Below, piece by piece: positions 1 to 6,697 of a stretch of DNA of 13,743 bases (positions are counted from its first letter, which is position 1; every line of letters starts with the position of its first letter). The stretch is from positions 1 to 13,743 of the forward strand of contig JAHLWJ010000104.1 in the NCBI GenBank assembly GCA_019057975.1. Reading direction: 5' to 3'. This DNA comes from Promethearchaeota archaeon (GTDB taxonomy: Archaea > Asgardarchaeota > Lokiarchaeia > Sigynarchaeales > SOKP01). The position numbers and the translations under genes were made by a program. The notes beneath the pieces were generated by a model, which worked only from the letters and a program-made list of their open reading frames with translations, was not told the origin of the DNA and did no database searches.

Positions 1-1
1 T

Positions 2-490
2 ATGACATTTGCGGGAATGTTTGAAAGATTAGAAAAATTAATACGGGCAGATATGTTTGGGTTGGAATTAATAGGCACATTACTTTTTCGAGCAGCTTTC
101 ATGTTAAATCACAAAAAAAATTGCGAAGGAAATTGGAGGTATTTTCCTCCAGAAAATGTTATGAAAATTATAGAAAGAAAAATACAATTTGTATCAGAAT
201 TTCCTGTTCGAGTTTTCCTACATTTTCTAGAAGTTCTTTCGTTAAATGAGGACGTTAAGATACACACTTTGGGCTATAATGATCTTCCACATGATTATGG
301 TCGGATTAATACAATGCTTACATTTGCCCATTTAATAGCTGTATTTCTTAATAGAAGATCTCTTGCAAAATTTGCTGGTGGTTTTGCCAGGCCCCCGGTT
401 GGCATGGCGCCTTTACCAAAAACTAAAATTGCCTTGGAATGTTTCCCTCTTTTATCTGTAGATTTAATAACAGAAAATATTTCTAGTTAG
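2..490 (+). CDS. Hypothetical protein, possibly 5'-truncated by the window edge
   Basis: I do not recognise this 162-residue product. It begins at an ATG on the second base of the window, so no ribosome binding site can be seen and the true start may lie upstream. The protein is mixed in composition with no signal peptide or obvious catalytic signature. The most distinctive stretch is glycine/proline-rich near residues 125-140 (GGFARPPVGMAPLP). The stop lies 12 bases from the stop of the convergent DNA methyltransferase gene. Restriction endonucleases are often arranged convergently with their methyltransferase, so it could be the end of the restriction enzyme paired with that methyltransferase. 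That rests on position only. Confidence 0.5.
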   Translation: MTFAGMFERLEKLIRADMFGLELIGTLLFRAAFMLNHKKNCEGNWRYFPPENVMKIIERKIQFVSEFPVRVFLHFLEVLSLNEDVKIHTLGYNDLPHDYGRINTMLTFAHLIAVFLNRRSLAKFAGGFARPPVGMAPLPKTKIALECFPLLSVDLITENISS

Positions 491-502
491 GAAAAAATTT
501 AA

Positions 503-1372
503 TTATAAGTTGAAAAGCGTTGCCGAAGAATTTTTTCCATTCTTTTTATTTTTTCCTAATTGTAATTTATATTTCTCCTCAATAAAACCGTTTTTTAAAC
601 GTGATGTAATCATATTAAAATATTGTGTACTTAGCTCCGCAGATATATACCTTCTTTTGAGAAGTTTACAAATTTCTAATTCTGAGCCACTTCCTCCAAA
701 AAGAATTAAAACAATATCGTTTTGTTGGGTACAGGATTTTATTAACATTTCCGTTAATCGCTGTGGTATTTGGCAAGCATGATATGTTTTTTCTTTGCTT
801 ACATTTTTTACAAGATTATAATAGAACCAAGAATAGGGCATTCTTCCTTTTGAACCATTTTTTATATTATTCAATATCCTTTTATCAGTTGGATTTTTAT
901 ATGGAAGCGCTACATTATTTTTATAGAATTTGCTATTATTAGTTTTTCTTACATGTAAGATTGTTCGATGCGCAGTAGTAAAACGTTTTGACGAGTGACC
1001 AACATTTGTATTATAAATCCAAACATATTCGGATATCAGCGGATAAACATTATCCAGATACTTTACCCGTAGATGTGCATTTTGTTTTGGGTAATTCATC
1101 ATAAAAAGATTTCCATCATCTTTTAATACTCTCATCGATTCTTTTGATAATTTAATATACCATTTGATGTATTCATTAAAATTTTTTGTGTAAGATTTAT
1201 TACCGTATTTTATGCCAACATTATAATCAGGATCACCAAATATCATATCCACGCTTTTATCTGGTAATTTTTTTAATAAATTTATAACATCGTCATTAAA
1301 AACTTTATTTATATATTGTTTTTCATTACTAAATCTTTTCAATTTTTTATCATTTAACTTAGGATTATTCAT
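503..1372 (-). CDS. DNA methyltransferase, beta class (N6-adenine or N4-cytosine)
   Basis: A 289-residue S-adenosylmethionine-dependent DNA methyltransferase of the N6_N4_Mtase type. The catalytic motif IV (DPDY, residues 47-50, followed by NVGIKYG) precedes motif X (around 198-216, ACQIPQRLTEML) and the cofactor-binding motif I (FGGSGSE, 225-231), which is the beta-class order. Motif IV is DPDY where DPPY or SPPY is usual, and motif I lacks the common DPF lead, so it is a variant. A GGAGG ribosome binding site (1378-1382) sits 5 bases before the ATG, in the 11-base gap after the lexA-like gene, so the two are probably cotranscribed with the repressor first. It likely protects host DNA from a partner nuclease or acts as an orphan methylase. 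Target sequence and methylated base cannot be read from sequence. Confidence 0.88.
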   Translation of the reverse strand: MNNPKLNDKKLKRFSNEKQYINKVFNDDVINLLKKLPDKSVDMIFGDPDYNVGIKYGNKSYTKNFNEYIKWYIKLSKESMRVLKDDGNLFMMNYPKQNAHLRVKYLDNVYPLISEYVWIYNTNVGHSSKRFTTAHRTILHVRKTNNSKFYKNNVALPYKNPTDKRILNNIKNGSKGRMPYSWFYYNLVKNVSKEKTYHACQIPQRLTEMLIKSCTQQNDIVLILFGGSGSELEICKLLKRRYISAELSTQYFNMITSRLKNGFIEEKYKLQLGKNKKNGKNSSATLFNL

Positions 1373-1383
1373 TTATTCCTCCA

Positions 1384-1980
1384 TCAATAGTTTCTAATTA
1401 ATTGAACTACCTTCCCTTGAATATTTAATTCATTCGTATATACAGAGTTAGTATTTATATTATCTTCGGTTTTTGATCTAGATCCATTTTTTTTCTCAAA
1501 TATTTTTTCTAAAATTATTTTATTGTTTCTTATTAAAGTTATAATTGTTTCTCCATTCTTTGCTCTATTTTGTTTCCTTACTATAATAAAATCACCATCA
1601 TAGATTCCCTCATTAGTCATGCTATTTCCCATGACACGCAAAGCATAATATGTGCCAGTTTTCGGTAATTGTGATTTGGGTATTTCAAGTGTTTCTCCAT
1701 CTTTTATTTCCTTTATCGGTTCTTTAGCAGCGATTGCTCCCAAAACAGGGATTATTAATATTTTTTCTATTTGTTTTTCTTTTAAGAAAATACCCCTAGG
1801 TTCATTTTTTATTTTTTTTATAAGTCCTTCTTTTTGTAATTTTGAAATATGATGATGGACAGTTGAAACTGAGGACAACTTAAAATAGAGTTTTATTTCG
1901 TCTAAAGAGGGAGCATAATCATTTTTAATAATATATTTTTTTATATATTTATAAATTTGGTTTTGTCTTTTTGAAATCAT
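1384..1980 (-). CDS. lexA: LexA-family repressor (winged helix plus S24 peptidase domain)
   Basis: A 198-residue repressor, the usual LexA length. Residues 1-65 form a LexA-type winged helix (SKRQNQIYKYI, then a recognition region STVHHHISKLQKEGLI). Residues 75-198 form the S24 self-cleaving domain, with catalytic Ser120 (MGNSM) and a probable catalytic Lys159 (IILEKIF). In LexA proteins cleavage is at an Ala-Gly bond within a GxxAAGEP-like loop. Here the loop reads GAIAAKEP (81-88), so the scissile bond would be Ala85-Lys86, and cleavage may be altered. The gene is first in an operon with a DNA methyltransferase, unlike a typical housekeeping lexA, so it may control the methyltransferase much as C proteins control restriction-modification genes. 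A consensus-like promoter lies upstream. It could still be the host's only LexA. Confidence 0.85.
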   Translation of the reverse strand: MISKRQNQIYKYIKKYIIKNDYAPSLDEIKLYFKLSSVSTVHHHISKLQKEGLIKKIKNEPRGIFLKEKQIEKILIIPVLGAIAAKEPIKEIKDGETLEIPKSQLPKTGTYYALRVMGNSMTNEGIYDGDFIIVRKQNRAKNGETIITLIRNNKIILEKIFEKKNGSRSKTEDNINTNSVYTNELNIQGKVVQLIRNY

Positions 1981-2026
1981 TTTAAATACTCTTTGTTTAT
2001 GATAATAATATTATGACTTTAATTAT

Positions 2027-2055
2027 AGTATAATAGAAAATAGATCGAAAGTCAA
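2027..2055 (-). promoter_or_regulatory. Sigma-70-type promoter for the lexA-methyltransferase operon
   Basis: On the minus strand a -35 box TTGACT (2055-2050) and a -10 box TATACT (2032-2027) are separated by 17 bases, each one mismatch from consensus. A second TATAAT lies immediately downstream (2027-2022). Transcription would start near 2015-2020, leaving a leader of about 35-40 bases before the lexA-like ATG. Confidence 0.65.
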
Positions 2056-2088
2056 TACCAAAAAAGGATAATAGAATAATAATTTTAT

Positions 2089-2103
2089 TTAGAACAGTTC
2101 TTT
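2089..2103. promoter_or_regulatory. Inverted-repeat motif, candidate repressor operator (site 1)
   Basis: The sequence TTAGAA-CAG-TTCT contains the dyad AGAAC-A-GTTCT (2091-2101). It shares its core and 3-base spacing with the perfect palindrome at 2175-2189. It lies about 35 bases upstream of the -35 box of the lexA-like operon. Binding by the LexA-like protein is inference only. Confidence 0.35.
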
Positions 2104-2174
2104 ATCGTATATTATTTATATAATCTTTTATTTAAACGGCTTTGATCACTTTTAGTTATTAGGGAATTAACCTC

Positions 2175-2189
2175 TTAGAAATGTTCTAA
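2175..2189. promoter_or_regulatory. Perfect palindrome TTAGAA-N3-TTCTAA, candidate operator (site 2)
   Basis: A 15-bp perfect inverted repeat with half-site TTAGAA and spacer ATG, 86 bp from site 1. It differs from the Gram-positive LexA box, in which GAAC and GTTC are 4 bases apart. It may be an operator of the adjacent LexA-like repressor or a relic of another regulator. Confidence 0.35.
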
Positions 2190-2253
2190 ATATGTACAAA
2201 AAGCGCCTTTCTACGCACTTATTTTTTTTCAATAATTAGAAAAGAGAAGGAGA

Positions 2254-2700
2254 GGTCTTCACATTTGACATAACTTCTTTCTGGGATTGGAATTAATGTA
2301 ATAGTGGACCTTCTTTTTTGAAAAAAAAGGATTTTTAAAACTTATGTAGTATATAAAATATATAGTACGTGAAGCATTTCATTAACCAAATATTAAATAA
2401 ATAAGGACACATCCCATTTTCTTAGACAATTAATATTTTACTTTTAAATTAGATAAATAGGAAAGGTGTGCCAGGTCAATAATTCGGACACTTTTAGCGG
2501 AAAACCAAAGATCTGAGGAGTTTCTTATCCAGATGGTTGAAACTTTAGGTATTACTATAGATAGACGTCCTAAAGGAAGACCTCGTAAAATAGAAAGCTA
2601 AACCATAGAAAAAATAGGATGTGTCCCTATTTTAATTTTTCATTACACTTTTATCATATTTTTAAAAATTACGGCATGCCAAATGCGAAGGCCTGACCCC
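2254..2700. mobile_element. Remnant of a transposable element with imperfect terminal inverted repeats, carrying repeat copy 1 nested inside
   Basis: The left terminus GGTCTTCACATTTGACAT (2254-2271) and the complement of the right terminus (2676-2693, GGCCTTCGCATTTGGCAT) match at 15 of 18 positions. The right side ends in CCTGACCCC, a sequence I associate from memory with RAYT/IS200-like element ends. There is no open reading frame of transposase size inside. Instead, the 222-bp repeat copy 1 occupies the middle, so one element probably inserted into another. A shorter relative is at 9679-9775. Confidence 0.5.
2405..2626 (+). repeat. Direct repeat copy 1: internally deleted Y1-type transposon derivative (fullest copy)
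   Basis: A 222-bp element bounded by a perfect 10-bp terminal inverted repeat, GGACACATCC (2405-2414) and GGATGTGTCC (2617-2626), with further matching ATTTT inside each end. Its right half encodes, in the plus direction, the decayed C-terminus of a transposase-like protein. Readable segments are FLIQMVETLGITIDRRPKGR and RPRKIES followed by a stop. The upstream SGKPIGSEEFL segment is clear in copies 4 and 5, but copy 1 has lost two bases there. This tail resembles the GRPLG...GRPRK end of RAYT/Y1 transposases as I remember them. A right-end hairpin (AAAATAGG 2611-2618 with CCTATTTT 2626-2633) fits a single-strand-transposing HUH element and could also act as a terminator. Confidence 0.75.
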
Positions 2701-2739
2701 GTTTATTTTTCTATTGATTGATCACATATGATTCGAAAC

Positions 2740-2768
2740 TTGAAATCGAAAAAATAAAACTGTAAACT
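2740..2768 (+). promoter_or_regulatory. Weak candidate promoter for the restriction-modification operon
   Basis: TTGAAA (2740-2745) and TAAACT (2763-2768) are 17 bases apart, 5/6 and 4/6 matches to the -35 and -10 consensus, about 24 bases before the first gene of the operon. In such AT-rich DNA a chance match is quite possible. Confidence 0.3.
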
Positions 2769-2791
2769 AATAAAAACGAGAGATTTAATTT

Positions 2792-4489
2792 ATGTCTGCA
2801 CTATCTGTATCTAATGTAAAATTATTGAATAAAATTCAAAGAGAATTTAATTATTTGGTTGGCGCGAAAAACGATAATATAAAAAATATTTTTATCGATT
2901 TTTTTAAAAATGCTAGCTCAACTGAAATTATTGGAAAACATTTTGAGCATTCTCTTGAAAAAATTGATAGGAAAAACAGAGGTCAGTATTATACGCCTAG
3001 TGTAATTGCTGAATATATAATTTCGCAGCTTAATATTAAGGATGATTCTAAAATACTAGATCCTGCATGTGGTTGTGGATCTTTTCTTTTAACGATTTTT
3101 GATTTATTTAAAGATAAATACGGAATTGAATTTCTGAACAATATCCACGGTGTTGATATTAATGAAGATGCTGTAAAAATGACTCAAATTTGTCTTTATT
3201 TGAAATCAACTTTTAATGATAATTATATTGATATCATTAAAAGAAATATTAAAGTGGGTAATAGCATTGTTATAAATAAAAAAATTTGCAAGAATGGTTT
3301 TGATTGGTATTTAGAATTCAATAATGTAATGTGTGAAGGCGGATTTGATTTTATTATAGGGAATCCCCCTTATGTAACTATAAGCAAATGCCGTGATTTT
3401 GACCTTTCAGAATCTATCTATAAGAAAATTGTTAATGGGTCCGTGAATGCAGCGTCATTGATGATAGGAAGATCATTGGAATTGCTCAAAAAAAATGGCA
3501 TATTAGCGTTTTTGCTTCCAAAATCAATTTTACATGTAAATTCATATAGTAAACTGAGAAAATATATTGTGGAAAACACAGAGATATTAAAGATTTTTGA
3601 CTTAGGATCTAAATTTAAAGATGTAAGAGGTGAACAGGTTATACTAATTATAAAAAAGAAAATGCCATTATTAAAAAATGAAATAAGGATAAATACAACT
3701 ATCTGTAAGGATGAAGAATTATCTAATCAGCCATTTATAACAATACAACAAAATAAATTTGTAGAGTCGGGCAGATTTTTAACGTTTAGCGATATAAAAC
3801 ATTATAAAATAATTGAAAGGATTTCCCGTCTTGGAGTAAGCCTAGAAAAATTCGTAAATGGTAAAATCTTTAGGGGAGTATCCGTAGGTGGAAATTATAC
3901 TCAACCAAAAACTGAAAATGGTAGAGGTGTCGAAGTGGTTAGAGGGAAAGATATTAAAAAGTACATTATAAGATCATTAAATATTTTAAATAATAAATTT
4001 CTTGAAGGACAAAGTAAAGAAAAAATTAAAAATATAATGAATAGAAAAGTTGTTTTACAGAATATTTTTTCATCCGAGTCAGGAGTTATAGCAGCATATG
4101 ATGATAAAAAATTATTAACTCTTGATACCGTGACCAATATTTTAGTTTCAAATGATAAAAAAGGAAAATATATTCTTGCTCTTTTAAATTCAAAACTAAT
4201 AAATTTTTATTTAATGTATGGAATTTTTAACAGATCGAGGCTTACAATGCATATGGATAAATCGTATATAGGGCTTATTCCAATAAAAGAAAATCCTAAT
4301 AAAATACAACTAGATAAACTTATAGAAATTATTGATTTATTAAGAGAAGGAAAAGACCTTAAATTACAAAAAGAAAAAAATAGACAAATAGATGAGTTGG
4401 TATATGATATATATTCATTAAAGAAAGAAGAAATAGAAATAGTTGAGGAAGGAGTTTTAAATTTACTTTCGGAGAAAAGCTTATGGTAG
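2792..4489 (+). CDS. Gamma-class N6-adenine DNA methyltransferase with TaqI-type target-recognition domain
   Basis: A 565-residue adenine methyltransferase of the Eco57I/TaqI family. In order it has motif X (GQYYTPS, 64-70), cofactor-binding motif I (LDPACGCGSFL, 89-99), motif II (GVDINEDAV, 120-128) and catalytic motif IV (NPPY, 191-194). A C-terminal target-recognition region spans about 345-500 (FRGVSVGGNYT at 360-370), followed by a helical tail (532-555). No nuclease motif precedes motif X, so it is a stand-alone modification enzyme, similar in size to M.PaeR7I-like enzymes. The 3' end overlaps the next gene by 7 bases (ATGGTAG). GAGAG at 2778-2782 is a weak ribosome binding site. It is the first gene of a five-gene operon and would protect the host from the nuclease encoded downstream. 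The target site cannot be deduced here. Confidence 0.9.
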   Translation: MSALSVSNVKLLNKIQREFNYLVGAKNDNIKNIFIDFFKNASSTEIIGKHFEHSLEKIDRKNRGQYYTPSVIAEYIISQLNIKDDSKILDPACGCGSFLLTIFDLFKDKYGIEFLNNIHGVDINEDAVKMTQICLYLKSTFNDNYIDIIKRNIKVGNSIVINKKICKNGFDWYLEFNNVMCEGGFDFIIGNPPYVTISKCRDFDLSESIYKKIVNGSVNAASLMIGRSLELLKKNGILAFLLPKSILHVNSYSKLRKYIVENTEILKIFDLGSKFKDVRGEQVILIIKKKMPLLKNEIRINTTICKDEELSNQPFITIQQNKFVESGRFLTFSDIKHYKIIERISRLGVSLEKFVNGKIFRGVSVGGNYTQPKTENGRGVEVVRGKDIKKYIIRSLNILNNKFLEGQSKEKIKNIMNRKVVLQNIFSSESGVIAAYDDKKLLTLDTVTNILVSNDKKGKYILALLNSKLINFYLMYGIFNRSRLTMHMDKSYIGLIPIKENPNKIQLDKLIEIIDLLREGKDLKLQKEKNRQIDELVYDIYSLKKEEIEIVEEGVLNLLSEKSLW

Positions 4490-5295
4490 ATAAAAAAACA
4501 AATAGATATAATGAACTTACCGGAAAAGAATGGTTAAAGTATTCGTTTAGTATATGGCGTGATATAAGAAAAAATAGTGATGAAACTAAAACAAAACATC
4601 CTGCAATGTTTCCAATACAATTAGCGTCAAGAATAATAGAGATATTTACAATAAAGAAAGATGTAGTCCTTGATCCATTTATGGGAATAGGTAGCACAAT
4701 AATTGCAGCTTATGAAAATGATAGGAAAGGGATAGGGTTCGAACTATCAAAAAGATATATAGAAGATACATATAAAAGACTTGAAAAGATTAGAGAAAAA
4801 TTGTACAAAGAAAAAGAATTGCCTGAGCCAGAAATATATAATAAAGATTCTAGATTATTACTGGAGCATATCAAAGATAAAAGTGTAGATTTATGTGTAA
4901 CTTCGCCGCCTTATTGGGATATATTAAACATGAGACGAACTGCAGATAAAAGAAAAATATCAAATTATAGTGTTTCGAAAACTGATCTAGGAAATATAAA
5001 AAATTATAATGAATTCCTAAGTGAGTTAAATGTAATTTTTACAAAAGTATATAATGTTTTAAAAGTAAAGGGCCATTGTGTAGTAATCCTCATGGATATA
5101 AGAAAAAAAGACAGATTTTATCCCCTTCATTATGATGTTGCTAAAAATATGGAAAATATCGGCTTTACATTTGAAGATATTATAATATGGGACAGGCAAC
5201 ATGAATATAATAATATGAGACCTTTAGGTTATCCCTATGTTTTCAGAGTAAATAAAGTCCATGAATATATTTTAATTTTTAGGAAGAGGGGTTAA
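4483..5295 (+). CDS. Second DNA methyltransferase (SPPYW type, permuted motif order)
   Basis: A 270-residue N4-cytosine or N6-adenine methyltransferase. The N-terminal part carries the motif X-like HPAMFP (39-44) and motif I DPFMGIGS (64-71). Catalytic motif IV TSPPYWD (140-146) follows, and the protein ends in EYILIFRK (261-268). In most enzymes with these sequence blocks the SPPY half comes first and HPAMFP...DPFxGSG last, so this protein looks circularly permuted within its family. SPPY is common in N4-cytosine enzymes but does not prove the base. GGAG at 4471-4474 lies 8 bases before the start, and the gene overlaps the upstream methyltransferase, which suggests translational coupling. 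Two methyltransferases in one operon suggest an asymmetric recognition site whose strands are modified separately. Confidence 0.87.
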   Translation: MVDKKTNRYNELTGKEWLKYSFSIWRDIRKNSDETKTKHPAMFPIQLASRIIEIFTIKKDVVLDPFMGIGSTIIAAYENDRKGIGFELSKRYIEDTYKRLEKIREKLYKEKELPEPEIYNKDSRLLLEHIKDKSVDLCVTSPPYWDILNMRRTADKRKISNYSVSKTDLGNIKNYNEFLSELNVIFTKVYNVLKVKGHCVVILMDIRKKDRFYPLHYDVAKNMENIGFTFEDIIIWDRQHEYNNMRPLGYPYVFRVNKVHEYILIFRKRG

Positions 5296-5299
5296 AGAA

Positions 5300-5731
5300 A
5301 TGATGAACATTTATGATTTTTATGAATCGTTGGGCTATCTTTCCAATCCTATTAGACAAACAAAATTGGATGCAGAACTACCAATTAAAGAACAAACAAA
5401 ATTTGAATCGAAATATCATAAGTTAACTGGCATAATACCCAAACCTGATAAGAAAAATTACTATATTTTGCATAACGGAGTGGATAAATGGGGGATTGAA
5501 TTAAGAATTAATTTTATTTCTCCTGGCATTATTCCACAATCCCTAAAAAAAATGGCGGTACAACCAAGGCCAAGTACTAAGCACACTCATCGTATTAATA
5601 ATAATGAATTTATTTGGAAATTAATCCAAACGGGTTTTTTATTGGGGGACACACAAGATGACAACAGAATTAGAAATCTTGTTCCAAATAAATATTTAAG
5701 TTCTTATAATAAAGGACTTAAGATATGTTAA
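5300..5731 (+). CDS. Unrecognised 143-aa protein of the restriction-modification operon
   Basis: I do not recognise this product. It is soluble-looking and rich in lysine and asparagine, with no signal peptide, membrane helix or familiar nuclease motif. Noticeable segments are HNGVDKWGIELRINF in the middle and a basic histidine-containing stretch, RPSTKHTHR. The start is ATG at 5300 (AGAGGGG at 5286-5291, 8 bases away), with a second ATG at 5303. It begins 4 bases after the second methyltransferase and overlaps the next gene by 7 bases, so it is very probably part of the same system. It could be an accessory subunit of the restriction complex or a DNA-recognition domain encoded separately. 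Confidence 0.7.
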   Translation: MMNIYDFYESLGYLSNPIRQTKLDAELPIKEQTKFESKYHKLTGIIPKPDKKNYYILHNGVDKWGIELRINFISPGIIPQSLKKMAVQPRPSTKHTHRINNNEFIWKLIQTGFLLGDTQDDNRIRNLVPNKYLSSYNKGLKIC

Positions 5732-6696
5732 ATACAAGTAAAATGCATAACGCAGAATTAGCATATTTACTTGGAATGATTGCAGGGAAGGGAACTATGA
5801 TTCGTGATAACCAAAAGACAGAAATTACTATTGAGATATCACATAAAAATATAACTTGCGAAGGAATGGATACGGAACTTTCTATAAAAGCTAGTCTTGA
5901 TAATATAAGGAATAATTTAGAACCACTCATTGGAGCAAGGATTTCTTCAGCACTCACAAAAAGCAAAACATTTATTAAATTTTTTAAAGATAACGAGGAT
6001 TTTTTAATTAGAGAAATTAATAGATATTTTTGTAAATTTAATTCACATAAGGATTTTAGGATACCAAGAGATATATATGACGCTCCTTCAGATATCAAAA
6101 AAGAATTTATGATTGGTCTCGCAGATGTTACAGGATATATCAGAAGCAGTAATAAAGCATACGGTATATCTTATAATCATAGAGTATATATCGAAATTCC
6201 CGTTAATTGGTTTTTGGTTGCAGATATAGGGAATTTACTTTTTGATATCGATGTACCCATACAAACAATTGATTGGGGGCATCCAAATATGAGAGATCCA
6301 AATCTTAAAGATTATAATAGCGGTAGGGAAAATACTTGGTTTAGAGAACATCAGATAAAGATATTTGCAGATGAATTTGAAAAGATTGGTTTTAGAATTA
6401 TTCATAAGGCGAAAGCCTTAAGAAAGTTGGCTAAAATAAATAGACTTGAATGGGATAAAAATCATTATGCTAAAATTAATAACACTTTTTCAGAGAATAA
6501 AAAAGAAAAATATAGAAAGATGATAGGACATATTGAGATACCTCATCATAAATTTTACTGGGAAGTTAAAGAGATGAATAGACCTAAGCCTCTGCACCCA
6601 ATGGAAAATAGCAATAAAATTCCTTCAGAGATAAGGGGGATTCATTTCGATTCTTGGAAAGAAATTAGTAAAAGGTTGGGGTATAAAAAGAGATAG
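5725..6696 (+). CDS. LAGLIDADG-fold protein with both catalytic acids replaced; putative DNA-recognition subunit
   Basis: A 323-residue protein with two LAGLIDADG-like helices about 114 residues apart: YLLGMIAGKGTM (14-25) and FMIGLADVTGYI (128-139). Each is followed by a beta-rich segment, as expected of a monomeric two-repeat LAGLIDADG protein (for example RVYIEIPVNWFLVADIGNLL after the second). In active homing endonucleases the acid just before the last glycine of each motif binds metal. Here those positions are Lys22 and Thr136, so the fold is probably non-cleaving and may serve in DNA binding. AAAGGA (5711-5716) lies 8 bases before the start, the gene overlaps the preceding one, and the next starts one base after its stop. 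Between methyltransferases and a PD-(D/E)XK nuclease, its likely role is recognition of the restriction target. A diverged restriction enzyme with other catalytic residues is the alternative. Confidence 0.68.
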   Translation: MLNTSKMHNAELAYLLGMIAGKGTMIRDNQKTEITIEISHKNITCEGMDTELSIKASLDNIRNNLEPLIGARISSALTKSKTFIKFFKDNEDFLIREINRYFCKFNSHKDFRIPRDIYDAPSDIKKEFMIGLADVTGYIRSSNKAYGISYNHRVYIEIPVNWFLVADIGNLLFDIDVPIQTIDWGHPNMRDPNLKDYNSGRENTWFREHQIKIFADEFEKIGFRIIHKAKALRKLAKINRLEWDKNHYAKINNTFSENKKEKYRKMIGHIEIPHHKFYWEVKEMNRPKPLHPMENSNKIPSEIRGIHFDSWKEISKRLGYKKR

Positions 6697-6697
6697 A

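Noticed and set aside
2089..2189. Classical Gram-positive SOS box (GAAC-N4-GTTC)
   Set aside because: The dyads found have GAA/TTC half-sites 3 bases apart, not the known spacing, so they are listed only as candidate operators.
1981..2791. tRNA or structured RNA gene
   Set aside because: No cloverleaf, T-loop motif or riboswitch-like conserved core was found; the structure present is explained by transposon ends.
4359..4697. 112-codon open frame on the minus strand
   Set aside because: It is antisense across the junction of two clear methyltransferases; its hydrophobic composition reflects the complement of lysine-rich coding sequence.
5718..6098. 126-codon open frame on the minus strand
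   Set aside because: It is antisense to a well-supported gene with recognisable motifs and has the leucine/serine-rich look of a shadow frame.
5725..6696. LAGLIDADG protein as a homing endonuclease of an intron or intein
   Set aside because: It overlaps its neighbours in a tight operon, no split host gene or intron structure is seen, and both catalytic acids are replaced.
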